Notes: a model not told the origin generated them from the letters alone. A DNA stretch of 64,000 nucleotides from Duganella flavida (GCF_009857445.1 NZ_WWCN01000003.1:186001-250000); one strand, 5' to 3'. Positions 7,920 through 17,107 are shown, counted from the first letter of the stretch. Numbers and translations: made by a program.

Positions 7920-8884
7920 AGGCGCGCATCTGGGGCGCGCGCGGCTCGCTGCCGGTGGCGCTGACCCATAAGCAGATCCGCGCCAAATTGGTGACGGCTT
8001 TGGAAGGTGCAATCGGCCGCAACCTCGATAGTACGGACAAGGTGGTGGACTACGTCGACAATCATCTCGGCTTTGAGGTGAGCGGCACTTACGGTGGCAA
8101 TTCCAGCTGCGTGGAAGTGGAGGCGTGGGATACGGATACCATCCATGAGCACATCGTGCTTGATTTGGGATCGGGTGCGCGTCCGCTGGCTGGTTCCAAG
8201 CTGGCCAAGTATGGACCGGGCAAGCCGCAGACCTATCACGTGTTCATGTCGCATCTGCACTGGGATCACATCATGGGGTTCCCGTTCTTTACGCCAGCCT
8301 ATATTCCAGGTAACCGCATCATCATCTACGGCTGCCATAAGGATCTGGAGACGGCGTTTCGTCGCCAACAGGAGCCGATCAGTTTTCCGGTAGGTTTCCA
8401 GCAGTTGGGCGCAACCATCGAGTTTGTGCAGTTGACGCCGGGCGTGCCGCAGCAGGTGCGCGATGTGACGGTGACGGCCAAGCTGCAGCTGCATGCGGGC
8501 GATTCGTATGGCTACCGGCTGGAGCAGGGTGGCAAGACGCTGATCTACAGCACGGACTCTGAGCACAAGCTGGATAACGCTGCGGAGCGCGTGGCGTTTG
8601 TGGACTTCTTCCGCGACGCGGACCTGGTGATTTTCGACGCCATGTACTCGCTGGCCGATTCGATTTCGGTGAAGGCGGATTGGGGGCACTCCAGTAATGT
8701 GGTCGGCGTGGAGCTGTGCCAACTGGCCGGTGTGCACAAGCTTTGCCTGTTCCACCATGAGCCGATCTACGACGATGCGCAGATTTCGCGCGTGCTGGCC
8801 GAGACGCGCCGTTATGCGGAGATCACCGGCGAGGCGCCGCTGGAGATTGTGTCCGCCTACGACGGCATGGAAATCGCGCTGTAA
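7916..8884 (+). CDS. MBL-fold metallohydrolase in partner-switching cluster
   Basis: This 322-residue protein has a metallo-beta-lactamase fold. It shows the metal motif HLHWDH at 113-118, an upstream TYGGNSSCVEV strand, YSTDSEH near 220, and the histidine-bearing LFHHEPIYDD near the C-terminus. These fit a two-metal hydrolase related to cyclic-nucleotide phosphodiesterase-like MBL proteins, but the substrate is unknown. Its start overlaps the STAS stop as ATGA and the next gene begins eight bases after its end, so it belongs to the signalling operon. A role in making or destroying a small signal for the pathway is inference. Confidence 0.87.
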   Translation: MKARIWGARGSLPVALTHKQIRAKLVTALEGAIGRNLDSTDKVVDYVDNHLGFEVSGTYGGNSSCVEVEAWDTDTIHEHIVLDLGSGARPLAGSKLAKYGPGKPQTYHVFMSHLHWDHIMGFPFFTPAYIPGNRIIIYGCHKDLETAFRRQQEPISFPVGFQQLGATIEFVQLTPGVPQQVRDVTVTAKLQLHAGDSYGYRLEQGGKTLIYSTDSEHKLDNAAERVAFVDFFRDADLVIFDAMYSLADSISVKADWGHSSNVVGVELCQLAGVHKLCLFHHEPIYDDAQISRVLAETRRYAEITGEAPLEIVSAYDGMEIAL

Positions 8885-8892
8885 GCGCCGCC

Positions 8893-11034
8893 ATGCTGCG
8901 CCGCTTGCAAACTCGCGCCTGGGGCGGCGTGCGCGCCGGGCAGGGCAGGCCGCTGGCCTTGCTGGTGGCGCTGGTGCTGGCCGTGCTGCTGGCGCGCGGT
9001 GGCGATGGCCCTTTGCCAGCTTTGCGCCTGGCCTTGTTCGATACTTATCAAACCTATTTGCCGCGTGAGCGGCTTTCCGGGCCGGTCCACATTATCAATA
9101 TCGATGAAGCGGCGCTCAGTGAGTATGGGCAGTGGCCGTGGCCGCGCACTTTGTTCAAGGAGCTGCTGGAGCAGATAGCGGCGCAACGTCCGCTGGCCAT
9201 CGGGTTGGATATTTTGATGCCGGAGCCGGATAACACCTCGCCCGAAGCGCTGGCGGCGCGCATGCCGGAAGGCCGTCTGCATGACGAGTTGACGCAGTTG
9301 CCATCGCACGATGCGCTGCTGGCCGAGCAAATGCGCCGCGCGCCGATTGTGCTGGGCACCGCAGGCTTCATGCACGCGGAAGCCGGTACCAGCGACGCCC
9401 TGCGCGTATGGCCGATGCATGTGCGCGGCGCGGACAAAGACGGCTCGGCGGTGGGCGTTCCGGACGCGGCGCACTTGCCGGTGATGCGCTTTCCGCAGGC
9501 GATGTCCAGTTTGCCGATGCTGCAGGCGGCGGCGCGCGGGCAGGGGCTATTGTCGGCGAATCTGGAAAAGGGCGTTGTGCGCCGCGCGCCGCTGGTGGGC
9601 GCGGTGGGCGACATGCTGGTGCCGTCGCTGTCGATGGAGCTGCTGCGCGTGGCCACCGGCACGCCGGCAATCGAGATCGAGGCCGATGCAAGCGGTGTGC
9701 ACAGCGTCTCGGTCGGCGATCTGCGCGTGCCCACGCTGCCCGACGGCGCAGTGTGGGTCAACTTTTCCGCGCCGGCGCTGGACCGCTACATCTCCGCGCT
9801 GGATGTGCTGCGCGGCCGTATCGATCCCGCTGTCCTGCAAGACAAAATCGTCATCGTCGCCATGACAGGCCTGGGTCTCAGTGACTACAAAACCAACGCG
9901 CGCGGCGACCTGCTGCCTGGCGTCGACACCCACGCGCAAATGATCGAAAGCTTTTTTGACGGTGCGTTCCTGCGCCGCCCGCAGTGGATGCGCTGGATCG
10001 AAGTGGCAGCCTTCGCGGCCTGCAGCCTGCTAACCATCTGGATGCTGCCGCGCCAGCGCCTGCGCGTTGGCGTACCGATGGCGATCATGCTGGGCGCAGC
10101 CTTGTTCGGCGCCGGCGCCTTGCTGTTTGCGCGCGTCGGCCTGCTGTTCGATGCGGCCGGCGTGGTGCTCGGTTACGCAGCCATCTGTCTTAGCCTGCTA
10201 ACCAGCATGCTGGCGGCCGCAGTACGCGACCGCAAACAATCCGAACGCGCATTGCAAACCGCGCGCGAAGCCGCCGCCCGTACCGCCGGTGAACTCAACG
10301 CCGCACGCCGCATCCAGATGGCGTCCCTGCCGCAGGCCGCAAGCTCCTTCCCCGGCGAACACCGCTTCGAACTGGACGCCTTGCTGGAACCGGCCAAGGA
10401 AGTTGGTGGCGATTTATATGACTTCTTCAAGCTCGATGACGACCGCGTATTTTTCATGGTCGGCGACGTGTCGGGCAAAGGACTGCCGGCCAGTTTATTT
10501 ATGGTGGTTGCCAAGGCGCTCTCGCGCAGCATTGCCTTGCGCGGCGAGGCCGATATGGGCGTCATCATGAACAGCGCCAACCGCGAGCTGGTACGCGAGA
10601 ATCCCGAAATGCTGTTTGTGACCAGCGTTGCCGGCATCCTTGATGCCGCCAGCGGCGCGGTCTACCTGTGCAACGCAGGCCACGACGCACCACGTCGCAT
10701 CACTGCCGACGGCCGCGCCGAACTGCTGCAATCAGCAGACGGACCTCCGCTGTGCGTGATCGACGATTTCGAATATCCGGTGCAGCAGTACCAGTTGCAG
10801 CCTGGCGAAAGCCTGTGCCTGACCACGGACGGCATCAGCGAAGCAATGAACACGGCAGGGGAGTTGTACGGGAACGAACGGCTCAACCGCCTGCTGTCCG
10901 GCGTTGCGACCACCGCGCCAGCGGCGGTGGTGCAGGCGGTGCGCGACGATGTGCGCCGCCACGTGGACGGCGCCGAAGCCTCGGATGATTTGACCTTGCT
11001 GGTGCTGCGCTGGAACGGCGCAGCAGTGAATTAA
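8893..11034 (+). CDS. CHASE2-domain SpoIIE/RsbU-type PP2C phosphatase
   Basis: This 713-residue membrane-bound serine phosphatase has a short N-terminal membrane segment, then a large extracytoplasmic CHASE2 sensor at about 40-350 with VHIINIDEAALSEYGQWPWP. Three membrane helices lie at about 366-436, followed by a coiled linker with LNAARRIQMASLPQ. The SpoIIE-type PP2C catalytic domain shows metal-binding GGDLYDFF near 505, VGDVSGKG near 523 and TDGISEA near 645. It should dephosphorylate the STAS antagonist when CHASE2 senses an external cue. It follows the MBL gene by eight bases and overlaps the convergent OmpA gene by four. Confidence 0.94.
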   Translation: MLRRLQTRAWGGVRAGQGRPLALLVALVLAVLLARGGDGPLPALRLALFDTYQTYLPRERLSGPVHIINIDEAALSEYGQWPWPRTLFKELLEQIAAQRPLAIGLDILMPEPDNTSPEALAARMPEGRLHDELTQLPSHDALLAEQMRRAPIVLGTAGFMHAEAGTSDALRVWPMHVRGADKDGSAVGVPDAAHLPVMRFPQAMSSLPMLQAAARGQGLLSANLEKGVVRRAPLVGAVGDMLVPSLSMELLRVATGTPAIEIEADASGVHSVSVGDLRVPTLPDGAVWVNFSAPALDRYISALDVLRGRIDPAVLQDKIVIVAMTGLGLSDYKTNARGDLLPGVDTHAQMIESFFDGAFLRRPQWMRWIEVAAFAACSLLTIWMLPRQRLRVGVPMAIMLGAALFGAGALLFARVGLLFDAAGVVLGYAAICLSLLTSMLAAAVRDRKQSERALQTAREAAARTAGELNAARRIQMASLPQAASSFPGEHRFELDALLEPAKEVGGDLYDFFKLDDDRVFFMVGDVSGKGLPASLFMVVAKALSRSIALRGEADMGVIMNSANRELVRENPEMLFVTSVAGILDAASGAVYLCNAGHDAPRRITADGRAELLQSADGPPLCVIDDFEYPVQQYQLQPGESLCLTTDGISEAMNTAGELYGNERLNRLLSGVATTAPAAVVQAVRDDVRRHVDGAEASDDLTLLVLRWNGAAVN

Positions 11035-11621
11035 CGCACGCGGATTTCCACGCGTCGGTTGCGCGGTTCGTCGACGCCGTCCGCAGTCTGGATAAGCAGC
11101 TCGCGCTCACCACGGCCTTGCACCGCAATCTGGTCGGCCGCAATTCCGGCTTCCACCAGAATGCGTTTGACCGCTTCGGCGCGGCGCAGCGACAGGGCGT
11201 CGTTGTACTCCTGGCGTGCCACCGTGTCGGTATGGCCGATGACGATAATCTCCGGCGCAGGGCGTGCAGCCAGCTGCTGCTTGATCTGCGCTAGCTGGCC
11301 CGCCGATTCTGGCGTCAGGTTTTCGGTGTCTGTGATGAAGTAGACGATGAACACCGCTGCACGTTGCGGCAACGCGTCCAGCAGCGCGCCGTAACGGTTC
11401 TTGATCTGCGTGCTGTCGCCGCCTGTGGCAACCGCGCCACGGCTATCGACGGCGGCGGTTTGATACGGCTTATCCAGCACCGTGTCTTTGCCCGCCGTGG
11501 TGATGATCACGGCGCTCGGTTTGCCGTCCTGGCTAGGCAGCAAAGTGATTTGTTCGGTCGGGCCGCGTTGCAGTTGCGAGACAGCGGCGAGCAGGCACAC
11601 GGCCCAAATGAGTAAGGCCAT
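11031..11621 (-). CDS. OmpA-family peptidoglycan-binding protein
   Basis: This 196-residue envelope protein has one N-terminal hydrophobic anchor or signal (MALLIWAVCLLAAVSQL) without a clear cleavage site. A middle part of unknown fold is followed by a C-terminal OmpA domain (about 85-195) with VIGHTDT, LSLRRAEAVKRIL and GERELLIQT. Such domains bind peptidoglycan. It follows the FecR-domain gene by three bases, so the two form a minus-strand pair. The pair lies between the phosphatase and kinase of the partner-switching set. I infer an envelope-sensing link with CHASE2, which is not shown by sequence alone. Confidence 0.87.
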   Translation of the reverse strand: MALLIWAVCLLAAVSQLQRGPTEQITLLPSQDGKPSAVIITTAGKDTVLDKPYQTAAVDSRGAVATGGDSTQIKNRYGALLDALPQRAAVFIVYFITDTENLTPESAGQLAQIKQQLAARPAPEIIVIGHTDTVARQEYNDALSLRRAEAVKRILVEAGIAADQIAVQGRGERELLIQTADGVDEPRNRRVEIRVR

Positions 11622-11624
11622 AAC

Positions 11625-12065
11625 TTAGTCTCCGTCCTTGACGTCGATGACAAACTCGGTGCCGCGCACGCCTAGAATCGAGGTCGGAGTGCGGAACTGC
11701 ACCGCACCCGGCGACTGCTTGGACAGCTTGCCCGAGATGACGCCCAGCGTGCCTTTCTTGACCGTGGCGTCCAGCGCGCCCTCGTGCGAGGTCGGGTCGA
11801 AAGCGTACTTCTCCAGCCACACATTGCTGTTCGGGCCTACAGCCAGCAGGGTTTCGTCACGCAGCGTGATGCCCACCGAGCCGTCGGCGCCGGTGACTAC
11901 GCGGTCGCTCGCCATCAGCGCGGCGCCAGCCAGCGCCGGCGTTTTTTTACCTTCGCGTTCGATAGCAGCGCTGCCTTTTGCGGTTTTAATCATGCCAGCC
12001 GGGAGGTCGGCGGCGTTAGCCAGCAGCGCAAAGGAGGCTGCCAGCATCGTTATTATTCTTTTCAC
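11625..12065 (-). CDS. Exported FecR-domain protein
   Basis: This 146-residue secreted protein starts at GTG after AGGAGAAG; the longer upstream reading lacks a ribosome site and overlaps the divergent kinase gene. A signal peptide (VKRIITMLAASFALLANAAD) leads into a FecR domain: GSAAIEREGKKTPALAGAAL, SDRVVTGADGSVGITLRDET, and the C-terminal GVRGTEFVIDV. Stand-alone periplasmic FecR domains of this kind are often encoded with CHASE2 sensors. It lacks the anti-sigma and transmembrane part of true FecR, so it is probably a periplasmic ligand or scaffold. It is cotranscribed with the OmpA gene and divergent from the kinase gene. Confidence 0.86.
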   Translation of the reverse strand: MKRIITMLAASFALLANAADLPAGMIKTAKGSAAIEREGKKTPALAGAALMASDRVVTGADGSVGITLRDETLLAVGPNSNVWLEKYAFDPTSHEGALDATVKKGTLGVISGKLSKQSPGAVQFRTPTSILGVRGTEFVIDVKDGD

Positions 12066-12105
12066 GGTTCTTCTCCTAACATAAGCATTCCGATAATATG
12101 CTCGA

Positions 12106-12525
12106 ATGGACGAAAAAGAAACCGGTATCGCGCATCTGCTGCGTTTTCCGGCACGGCTGGATGCGGTCCCCAGCGCGATGGCGTTTGCCGCCATGGCGCT
12201 GACGCAGTCCGGCCTTGCGCCGGGCGTGGTCGCGCGCGCCGAATTAATCCTGGAGGAGCTGCTGCGCAACAGCATCCTGCACGGCTACGGCGGCGACAGC
12301 GCCCACGACGTGTGGGTAGGCGTGCGCGGACAGGTGTTGTGCTACGAAGACGCCGCGCCTCCGTTCAATCCCCTGACCGAGGGCCCGCCGCCGCCCGATC
12401 CTTCACTGCCGCCGGAGGACTTGATCGTAGGTGGTCTGGGTCTGCTGCTGATTCGCCAGCTGGGTGGTGCCGTGGCTTATTCCTACAGCGAGGGCCACAA
12501 CCGGATCGAGATCGCCTTACAATAA
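12106..12525 (+). CDS. RsbW-like anti-sigma serine kinase (HATPase)
   Basis: This 139-residue protein has a GHKL ATPase fold of the anti-sigma kinase type. The N-box is ELILEELLRNSILHGYG at about 45-61, followed by a divergent G1 box EDAAPPFNP and the glycine-rich GGLGLLLIRQLGG. It would phosphorylate the STAS protein and hold an unidentified partner inactive. It completes the set begun at 7563 but is separated from it by the opposite-strand OmpA/FecR pair. No sigma factor is encoded beside it. There is no strong ribosome site, so a short leader is possible. Confidence 0.88.
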   Translation: MDEKETGIAHLLRFPARLDAVPSAMAFAAMALTQSGLAPGVVARAELILEELLRNSILHGYGGDSAHDVWVGVRGQVLCYEDAAPPFNPLTEGPPPPDPSLPPEDLIVGGLGLLLIRQLGGAVAYSYSEGHNRIEIALQ

Positions 12526-12549
12526 GGTTTTTATTCCTCAGGATTTCGC

Positions 12550-13188
12550 ATGACCGAGTTCTCCACCGATATCTACACCGAACCACATCCGATCGACGTC
12601 AACACGCTGGCTAACCTCGGGCCTTTGGCGCCGATGGCCGGTATCTGGAAGGGCGAGCGCGGGCTGGATATCAAGCCGAAGGCAGATGGCGCGCGCAAGC
12701 AGGCTTACGTCGAACGCATCGAACTGTATCCGATCGATCCTGTCACCAACGGCCCGCAGCTGTTCTACGGCCTGCGCTACCTGATCATCGTGAACAAGCC
12801 GGATAACGTGAAGACCTACCACGAGCAGGTCGGCTACTGGTTGTGGGAGCCGAAGACCAAGACGGTGATCCAGACGCTGGGTATCCCGCGCGGCCAGATC
12901 GCGATGGCTTCCGCCGTGGTGGAGCCGGACGCGAAGGAGTTTGAACTGGTGGCGCGGCTGGACTCCGATACCTACGGCATCCGTTCCAACCCGTTCCTGG
13001 AATATGGCTTCAAGACCATCGAGTACCGCATCAAGGTCACCATCAACGACGACGGTACCTGGGGCTACGAGGAAGACACCGTTATGCTGCTGCGCGGCGA
13101 GGAAGAATTCCACCACGTGGACCGGAACCTGCTGCACCGCGTGGCCGAACCTGTGCCGAATCCGCTGCACAGCGGCGTTCCAGCATAA
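12550..13188 (+). CDS. Nitrobindin/FABP-like heme-binding beta-barrel protein
   Basis: This 212-residue cytoplasmic protein of the THAP4/nitrobindin-like FABP family (DUF1794) shows LGPLAPMAGIWKGERGLDIK near 23-42. The strands GPQLFYGLRYLIIV and VGYWLWEPKTKTVIQ follow. Related proteins bind heme in a small antiparallel barrel. I do not see a decisive heme-ligand histidine, so binding is not proved. It begins 24 bases after the kinase gene on the same strand and may be read through from it. The convergent diguanylate cyclase gene follows after seven bases. Confidence 0.75.
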   Translation: MTEFSTDIYTEPHPIDVNTLANLGPLAPMAGIWKGERGLDIKPKADGARKQAYVERIELYPIDPVTNGPQLFYGLRYLIIVNKPDNVKTYHEQVGYWLWEPKTKTVIQTLGIPRGQIAMASAVVEPDAKEFELVARLDSDTYGIRSNPFLEYGFKTIEYRIKVTINDDGTWGYEEDTVMLLRGEEEFHHVDRNLLHRVAEPVPNPLHSGVPA

Positions 13189-13195
13189 TCACCAC

Positions 13196-15208
13196 TTAGT
13201 CGCCGACCACGTAACCATCGCGGCCATTGCGTTTGGCCGCGTATAGCGCGCTGTCGGCGCGCGCCACCAGCTCGCCGCAGGTTTCATCGTCGCCCTCGTG
13301 CAGGGCCACGCCCATGCTGGTGGTGACCTTGCGCTGCTCGTCGTCCAGCATGAACGGGCTGCGCACCGCTTCCACGATCTTGGCTGCTAGCCGGTTCGCT
13401 TCCGCCGCATTCGCCACCTGCTCGAATACGATCACGAATTCATCGCCGGCCAGCCGGGCCACAGTGTCCGATGCGCGCACGCTGGCCACCAGCCTGGCCG
13501 CAAACTCGCGTAGCACCACATCACCAGCGCCGTGACCCTGCGTGTCGTTGATCTCCTTGAAGTAATCGATATCCAGATAGGCCAGTGCCAGCGGCTTGCG
13601 GTGGCGCCGCGAGCGCAGGATAGCTTGCTGCAGCACCTCTTCAAATACCAGCCGGTTGGCGATGCCGGTCAGCGTATCGATGCGCGCCAGCTGTTTGAAG
13701 CGGGCCTCGCTGGCGGCGATTTTCTGTTCGTACTCCACCCGTTCCGTAATATCGTGCAGGAAGGCGGTGGCGTAGTAGGCGCCGCCGTGGCGCAAGGAAC
13801 CGATCGACAGCTCGACCGGGATTTCGCGGCCGTCGCGGTGCAGCGCCGTCACGCGCACGCGGGCATTGATCATCGGGCCTTTGCCGCCTTGTGCGAAGCG
13901 GGTCATACCGGTGCGGTGAGCGTCGCGCTGGTCCGGCGGAATAATCAGCTCGGCGATGTCGCGGCCGATGGCCTCTTCGCCGCTCCAGCCGAAGATGCGT
14001 TCAGCGGCGCGGTTCCACATGGTGACGATGCCGGTGTTTTCGCAGCTGACGAAAGCATCGGGAGCGCGTTCGAGGATATTGCTGATCAGGGACTCGTTAT
14101 CGCGGATGGCTTCCTGTGCTTTTTCGCGCTCCGCCATCAGCTCGTGAAAGGCGATGCTCAAGCCGCCGATTTCATCGCGGCGGCGGCGCTGCAGCACGCT
14201 GATGTCGGCGCTGCCGCTGCGGATATCGCCGATGTGGCGGTGCAGGCGGTCCAGTGGCCGTAGCAGCACTTGTATCAGTAGCCACGCCAACAGGCCGGCG
14301 ACAGCGGCGAAAATGGCGGCGGCCAGCAAGGCGTGCTGGCGCATCGCGATCATCGGCGCAAACGCCTCGTCCACCGGGAAGCGTGCGCCAATAATCCAGC
14401 CGGTGGACGCCAGGTGCTTGTATGAGTAGATGCCGTCGCTGCCGTCCTTGTTGGTGGCCTCGACCCAGCCTTCAAACCCGTCGAGCGCCATTTCAGTGGC
14501 GCGGTTGTAGCCGGGGCGGGCGTTGATGTGAGTGAGCAGGCGCGTGGCGTCCGGGTGATGCAGCAGGATGCCTTCGCGCGTCATGATGAACAAGTAGCCG
14601 GTCTGGCCGGGCTTTTGCAGCGCAATCTGGTCAAGGAAGCCGGTGTTGCTGAGGTCTATGCTACCGCCAAACAGCATGGCCACCTTGCCCTGCGCATCAC
14701 GCACCGGATGCAGAATCATAATCGAGGGCAGGCCAGTGATCTCGCTTTTGTACGGCAGGGAGACTACCGGTTTGCCTGCCGCCATTGCCCGTTCGAAGAA
14801 TTCGCGGGCGCGTGGATTGGGCGGGCGCGTGGTGGAGGTGTGGTCGCCCTCCGTGTGCAGCAGCATGCCCTCGCGGTTGAAGATGTGCAGGTTGAGGAAC
14901 TGCTTGCGCGCTACCGGATGGCGGTCGACAAAGGCCTGCATGGCGGCTGGATCGCTGGCGGCGTTTGCGGGAATGGTGTCGGCCATGCTTGCCAGCAGCA
15001 CCTTGCGTGCTTCGATCTGGGCATCGACTTGCGCGGCGATGGACGAGAGCAGGGAATACTGCTGGTCACCGATCACGCTTTTCATGTCGCGTTCCGCCAG
15101 TACCAGCGCCACCAGCGTGACGATCACGGTGGCCGTCAGGACAAGCATGACCACCACTCCGGTCATGCGGAATTTGAGGCTACGCGGTAGCATGGATAGA
15201 GCGGCCAT
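13196..15208 (-). CDS. Membrane diguanylate cyclase (Cache-HAMP-PAS-GGDEF)
   Basis: This 670-residue sensor has a membrane segment at about 12-35, a periplasmic dCache domain to about 285, and a second membrane segment near 288-312. A HAMP linker, a PAS domain at about 375-490 (SCENTGIVTMWNRAAERIFGW) and a C-terminal GGDEF domain follow. The active-site loop reads AGDEF rather than GGDEF, a variant also found in working cyclases. An RASD inhibitory site lies five residues before it. It should make c-di-GMP in response to an external small molecule. It is divergent from the HAD gene. Confidence 0.93.
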   Translation of the reverse strand: MAALSMLPRSLKFRMTGVVVMLVLTATVIVTLVALVLAERDMKSVIGDQQYSLLSSIAAQVDAQIEARKVLLASMADTIPANAASDPAAMQAFVDRHPVARKQFLNLHIFNREGMLLHTEGDHTSTTRPPNPRAREFFERAMAAGKPVVSLPYKSEITGLPSIMILHPVRDAQGKVAMLFGGSIDLSNTGFLDQIALQKPGQTGYLFIMTREGILLHHPDATRLLTHINARPGYNRATEMALDGFEGWVEATNKDGSDGIYSYKHLASTGWIIGARFPVDEAFAPMIAMRQHALLAAAIFAAVAGLLAWLLIQVLLRPLDRLHRHIGDIRSGSADISVLQRRRRDEIGGLSIAFHELMAEREKAQEAIRDNESLISNILERAPDAFVSCENTGIVTMWNRAAERIFGWSGEEAIGRDIAELIIPPDQRDAHRTGMTRFAQGGKGPMINARVRVTALHRDGREIPVELSIGSLRHGGAYYATAFLHDITERVEYEQKIAASEARFKQLARIDTLTGIANRLVFEEVLQQAILRSRRHRKPLALAYLDIDYFKEINDTQGHGAGDVVLREFAARLVASVRASDTVARLAGDEFVIVFEQVANAAEANRLAAKIVEAVRSPFMLDDEQRKVTTSMGVALHEGDDETCGELVARADSALYAAKRNGRDGYVVGD

Positions 15209-15269
15209 GTCGCGAGTATGTCACAAGCGGCGAACAGGTACAATTCAGTCTTTACCTGGAAAGCAGACG

Positions 15270-15914
15270 ATGTTGCGGGCGATTTTATGGGATAACGACG
15301 GTGTGCTGGTCGATACGGAACAGCTGTTCTACGAGGCTAACCGAGAGCTGTTCCAGCCATTGGGCCTGGAGCTCAGCGCGCAGCATTTCTTCGACTGGTA
15401 TTTGGCCGACAATTGCGGCGCGTGGCATTTGCTGGAGCCGCGCCTGTCGGAAGCGCAGGCCGAGGAGCTGCGTTCGGTGCGCAACCGGCGCTATGCGGCG
15501 CGGCTGGCGTCCGAGCATATTCCCGCCATCGACGGTGTCACCGAAACGCTGGCCGCCCTGTCGCCGCGCGTGCGCATGGGTGTCGTCACCAGTTCCAATG
15601 CCGACCATTTCGAGATTATTCACCACCGCTTGGACCTGCTACCTCATTTCGAATTCGTGTTGACGCATGAATCCTACACCCACAGCAAACCGTCGCCAGA
15701 GCCATATTTGCTTGGCCTTCAGCGCATGGGCGTCGGCGCCGATGAGGCGCTGGTGATCGAGGATTCACCGCGCGGCTTGCAGGCTGCTACGGCGGCCGGC
15801 ATCCGCTGCATCGTCCTGCGCAACGCACTAACGCGGCACTACGATTTCCCCGGAGCCTGGCGCGTGGTCGACACAATGGCGCAGGTGCAGGCGGAAGTGG
15901 AAGCGCTGCTATGA
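15270..15914 (+). CDS. HAD-superfamily phosphatase
   Basis: This 214-residue cytoplasmic hydrolase resembles beta-phosphoglucomutase/phosphoglycolate phosphatase-like HADs. Motif I is DNDGVLVD at about 8-15, with the nucleophile and acid aspartates. A helical cap follows, then motif II VVTSSNADH, lysine motif KPSPEPYLLGL, and motif IV IEDSPRGLQAATAAG. The ATG at 15270 follows GGAAAG; the longer reading crosses the cyclase gene. Its stop overlaps the next start as ATGA, so it is coupled to the glycosyltransferase-like gene. The substrate is unknown, probably a sugar phosphate. Confidence 0.9.
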   Translation: MLRAILWDNDGVLVDTEQLFYEANRELFQPLGLELSAQHFFDWYLADNCGAWHLLEPRLSEAQAEELRSVRNRRYAARLASEHIPAIDGVTETLAALSPRVRMGVVTSSNADHFEIIHHRLDLLPHFEFVLTHESYTHSKPSPEPYLLGLQRMGVGADEALVIEDSPRGLQAATAAGIRCIVLRNALTRHYDFPGAWRVVDTMAQVQAEVEALL

Positions 15915-17107
15915 GCCACATTCACCTGTGCTGGGAATTAGGCGGCGGTCTTGGACATGCGGGCCGCCTGAAGATGCTGGCGCAGGTGCTGTTGTCGCGC
16001 GGCCACCGGGTGACCATGAGTTTGCGCGACTTGATGCATACGCACGCTTTGCTGGCGGATCTGAATGTGCCCAAGCTGCAGGCGCCGGTGTGGCTGCACA
16101 GCGCAGCGGGATTACCGCAATCGGCGAATCTCGCGGAGATTGCTTTTCATTGCGGTTATCTCCAGCCGGAGGCGCTGCGCGGCATGGTGGCCGGCTGGCG
16201 CGAGATGTTTGCGCTGCTGCAGCCGGACCTGGTGGTGGGAGATTACGCGCCGACGGCTTTGCTGGCGGCGCGCAGCCTGGGTTTGCGCAGCGCTTCGGTA
16301 GGCAGCGGCTTCAGTAGCCCGCCGCACGGCCGAGCGCTGCCAGCTTTTCAGTCTGCGCCGGCCGAACGGCTGGCGGCGTCCGAGGCGCGGATGCTGGCGA
16401 CGGCAAACGCGGTGCTGGCCGGATTCGCCGGGCGGTCAACTTGCATGCAGCCCTACGCGCATGCAGCCGATGTGTTCTGCGGCGACCTGCAGTTGCTGTG
16501 CACCTGGCCCGAACTCGATCATTGCGAGACGCGCGGCGAGGCGCAATGGATGGGGCCCAGCTTCGTGGCGCAAGGCGGCATCGCGCCGCAGTGGCCGGAA
16601 GGCGAGGGCCGCAAAGTATTCGCCTATCTGAAAGCAGGCCATACCGCGCATGGTGCGGTGCTGAAAGCCTTGGTGGAAGAGGGCTGCCGTGTGCTGGCCT
16701 ATGTGCCGGAAGTGGCGGCTGGCGGACCTGCGCCGCTGGCAAGTGAGCAGGTGCTGTATGCCGAATCGCCGGTCGCGTTGCCGCAGGCGTTGGCGGAGGC
16801 TGATCTCTGCGTTTGCCACGCTGGTGAAGCCACGCTGGCGCAATCGCTGCTGGCCGGCGTGCCGCTGCTGATGCTGCCTTCGCACACCGAACAATTCCTC
16901 AGCGCGCGCCGCGTTGCCATGTCCGGTGCTGGCTACAACGCGGCGTTGCTAACGCCAGAATCGGACTGGCGCGCGGTGCTGCGGGCGCTATTGAACGATG
17001 CCAGCTACCGCGATGCGGCGCGGGCTTTCGCCGCGCGCCATCAGGGATTTAGCCAGCAACAGATGAACCAAGAGCTAGCGTTGCAACTGGAACGTCTGCT
17101 GCCTTAA
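15911..17107 (+). CDS. GT-B glycosyltransferase-like protein
   Basis: This 398-residue protein resembles UDP-glycosyltransferases and MurG-like enzymes. It has an N-terminal [14 protein letters not shown] phosphate-binding loop, the [20 protein letters not shown] region near 100, and a C-terminal nucleotide-sugar site with [20 protein letters not shown] and LPSHTEQFL near 300-325. No signal peptide is seen. It is translationally coupled to a HAD phosphatase, a pairing that suggests glycoside or sugar-phosphate metabolism. Donor and acceptor are unknown. Its last 59 bases overlap the convergent chemoreceptor gene. Confidence 0.85.
   Translation: MSHIHLCWELGGGLGHAGRLKMLAQVLLSRGHRVTMSLRDLMHTHALLADLNVPKLQAPVWLHSAAGLPQSANLAEIAFHCGYLQPEALRGMVAGWREMFALLQPDLVVGDYAPTALLAARSLGLRSASVGSGFSSPPHGRALPAFQSAPAERLAASEARMLATANAVLAGFAGRSTCMQPYAHAADVFCGDLQLLCTWPELDHCETRGEAQWMGPSFVAQGGIAPQWPEGEGRKVFAYLKAGHTAHGAVLKALVEEGCRVLAYVPEVAAGGPAPLASEQVLYAESPVALPQALAEADLCVCHAGEATLAQSLLAGVPLLMLPSHTEQFLSARRVAMSGAGYNAALLTPESDWRAVLRALLNDASYRDAARAFAARHQGFSQQQMNQELALQLERLLP

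Noticed and set aside
7724-8758. A 344-codon minus-strand open frame
   Set aside because: It is antisense to the STAS and MBL genes and looks like a codon-bias shadow.
13196-15208. Cyclase called inactive because of AGDEF
   Set aside because: Alanine at this position is found in working cyclases, and the rest of the site is intact.
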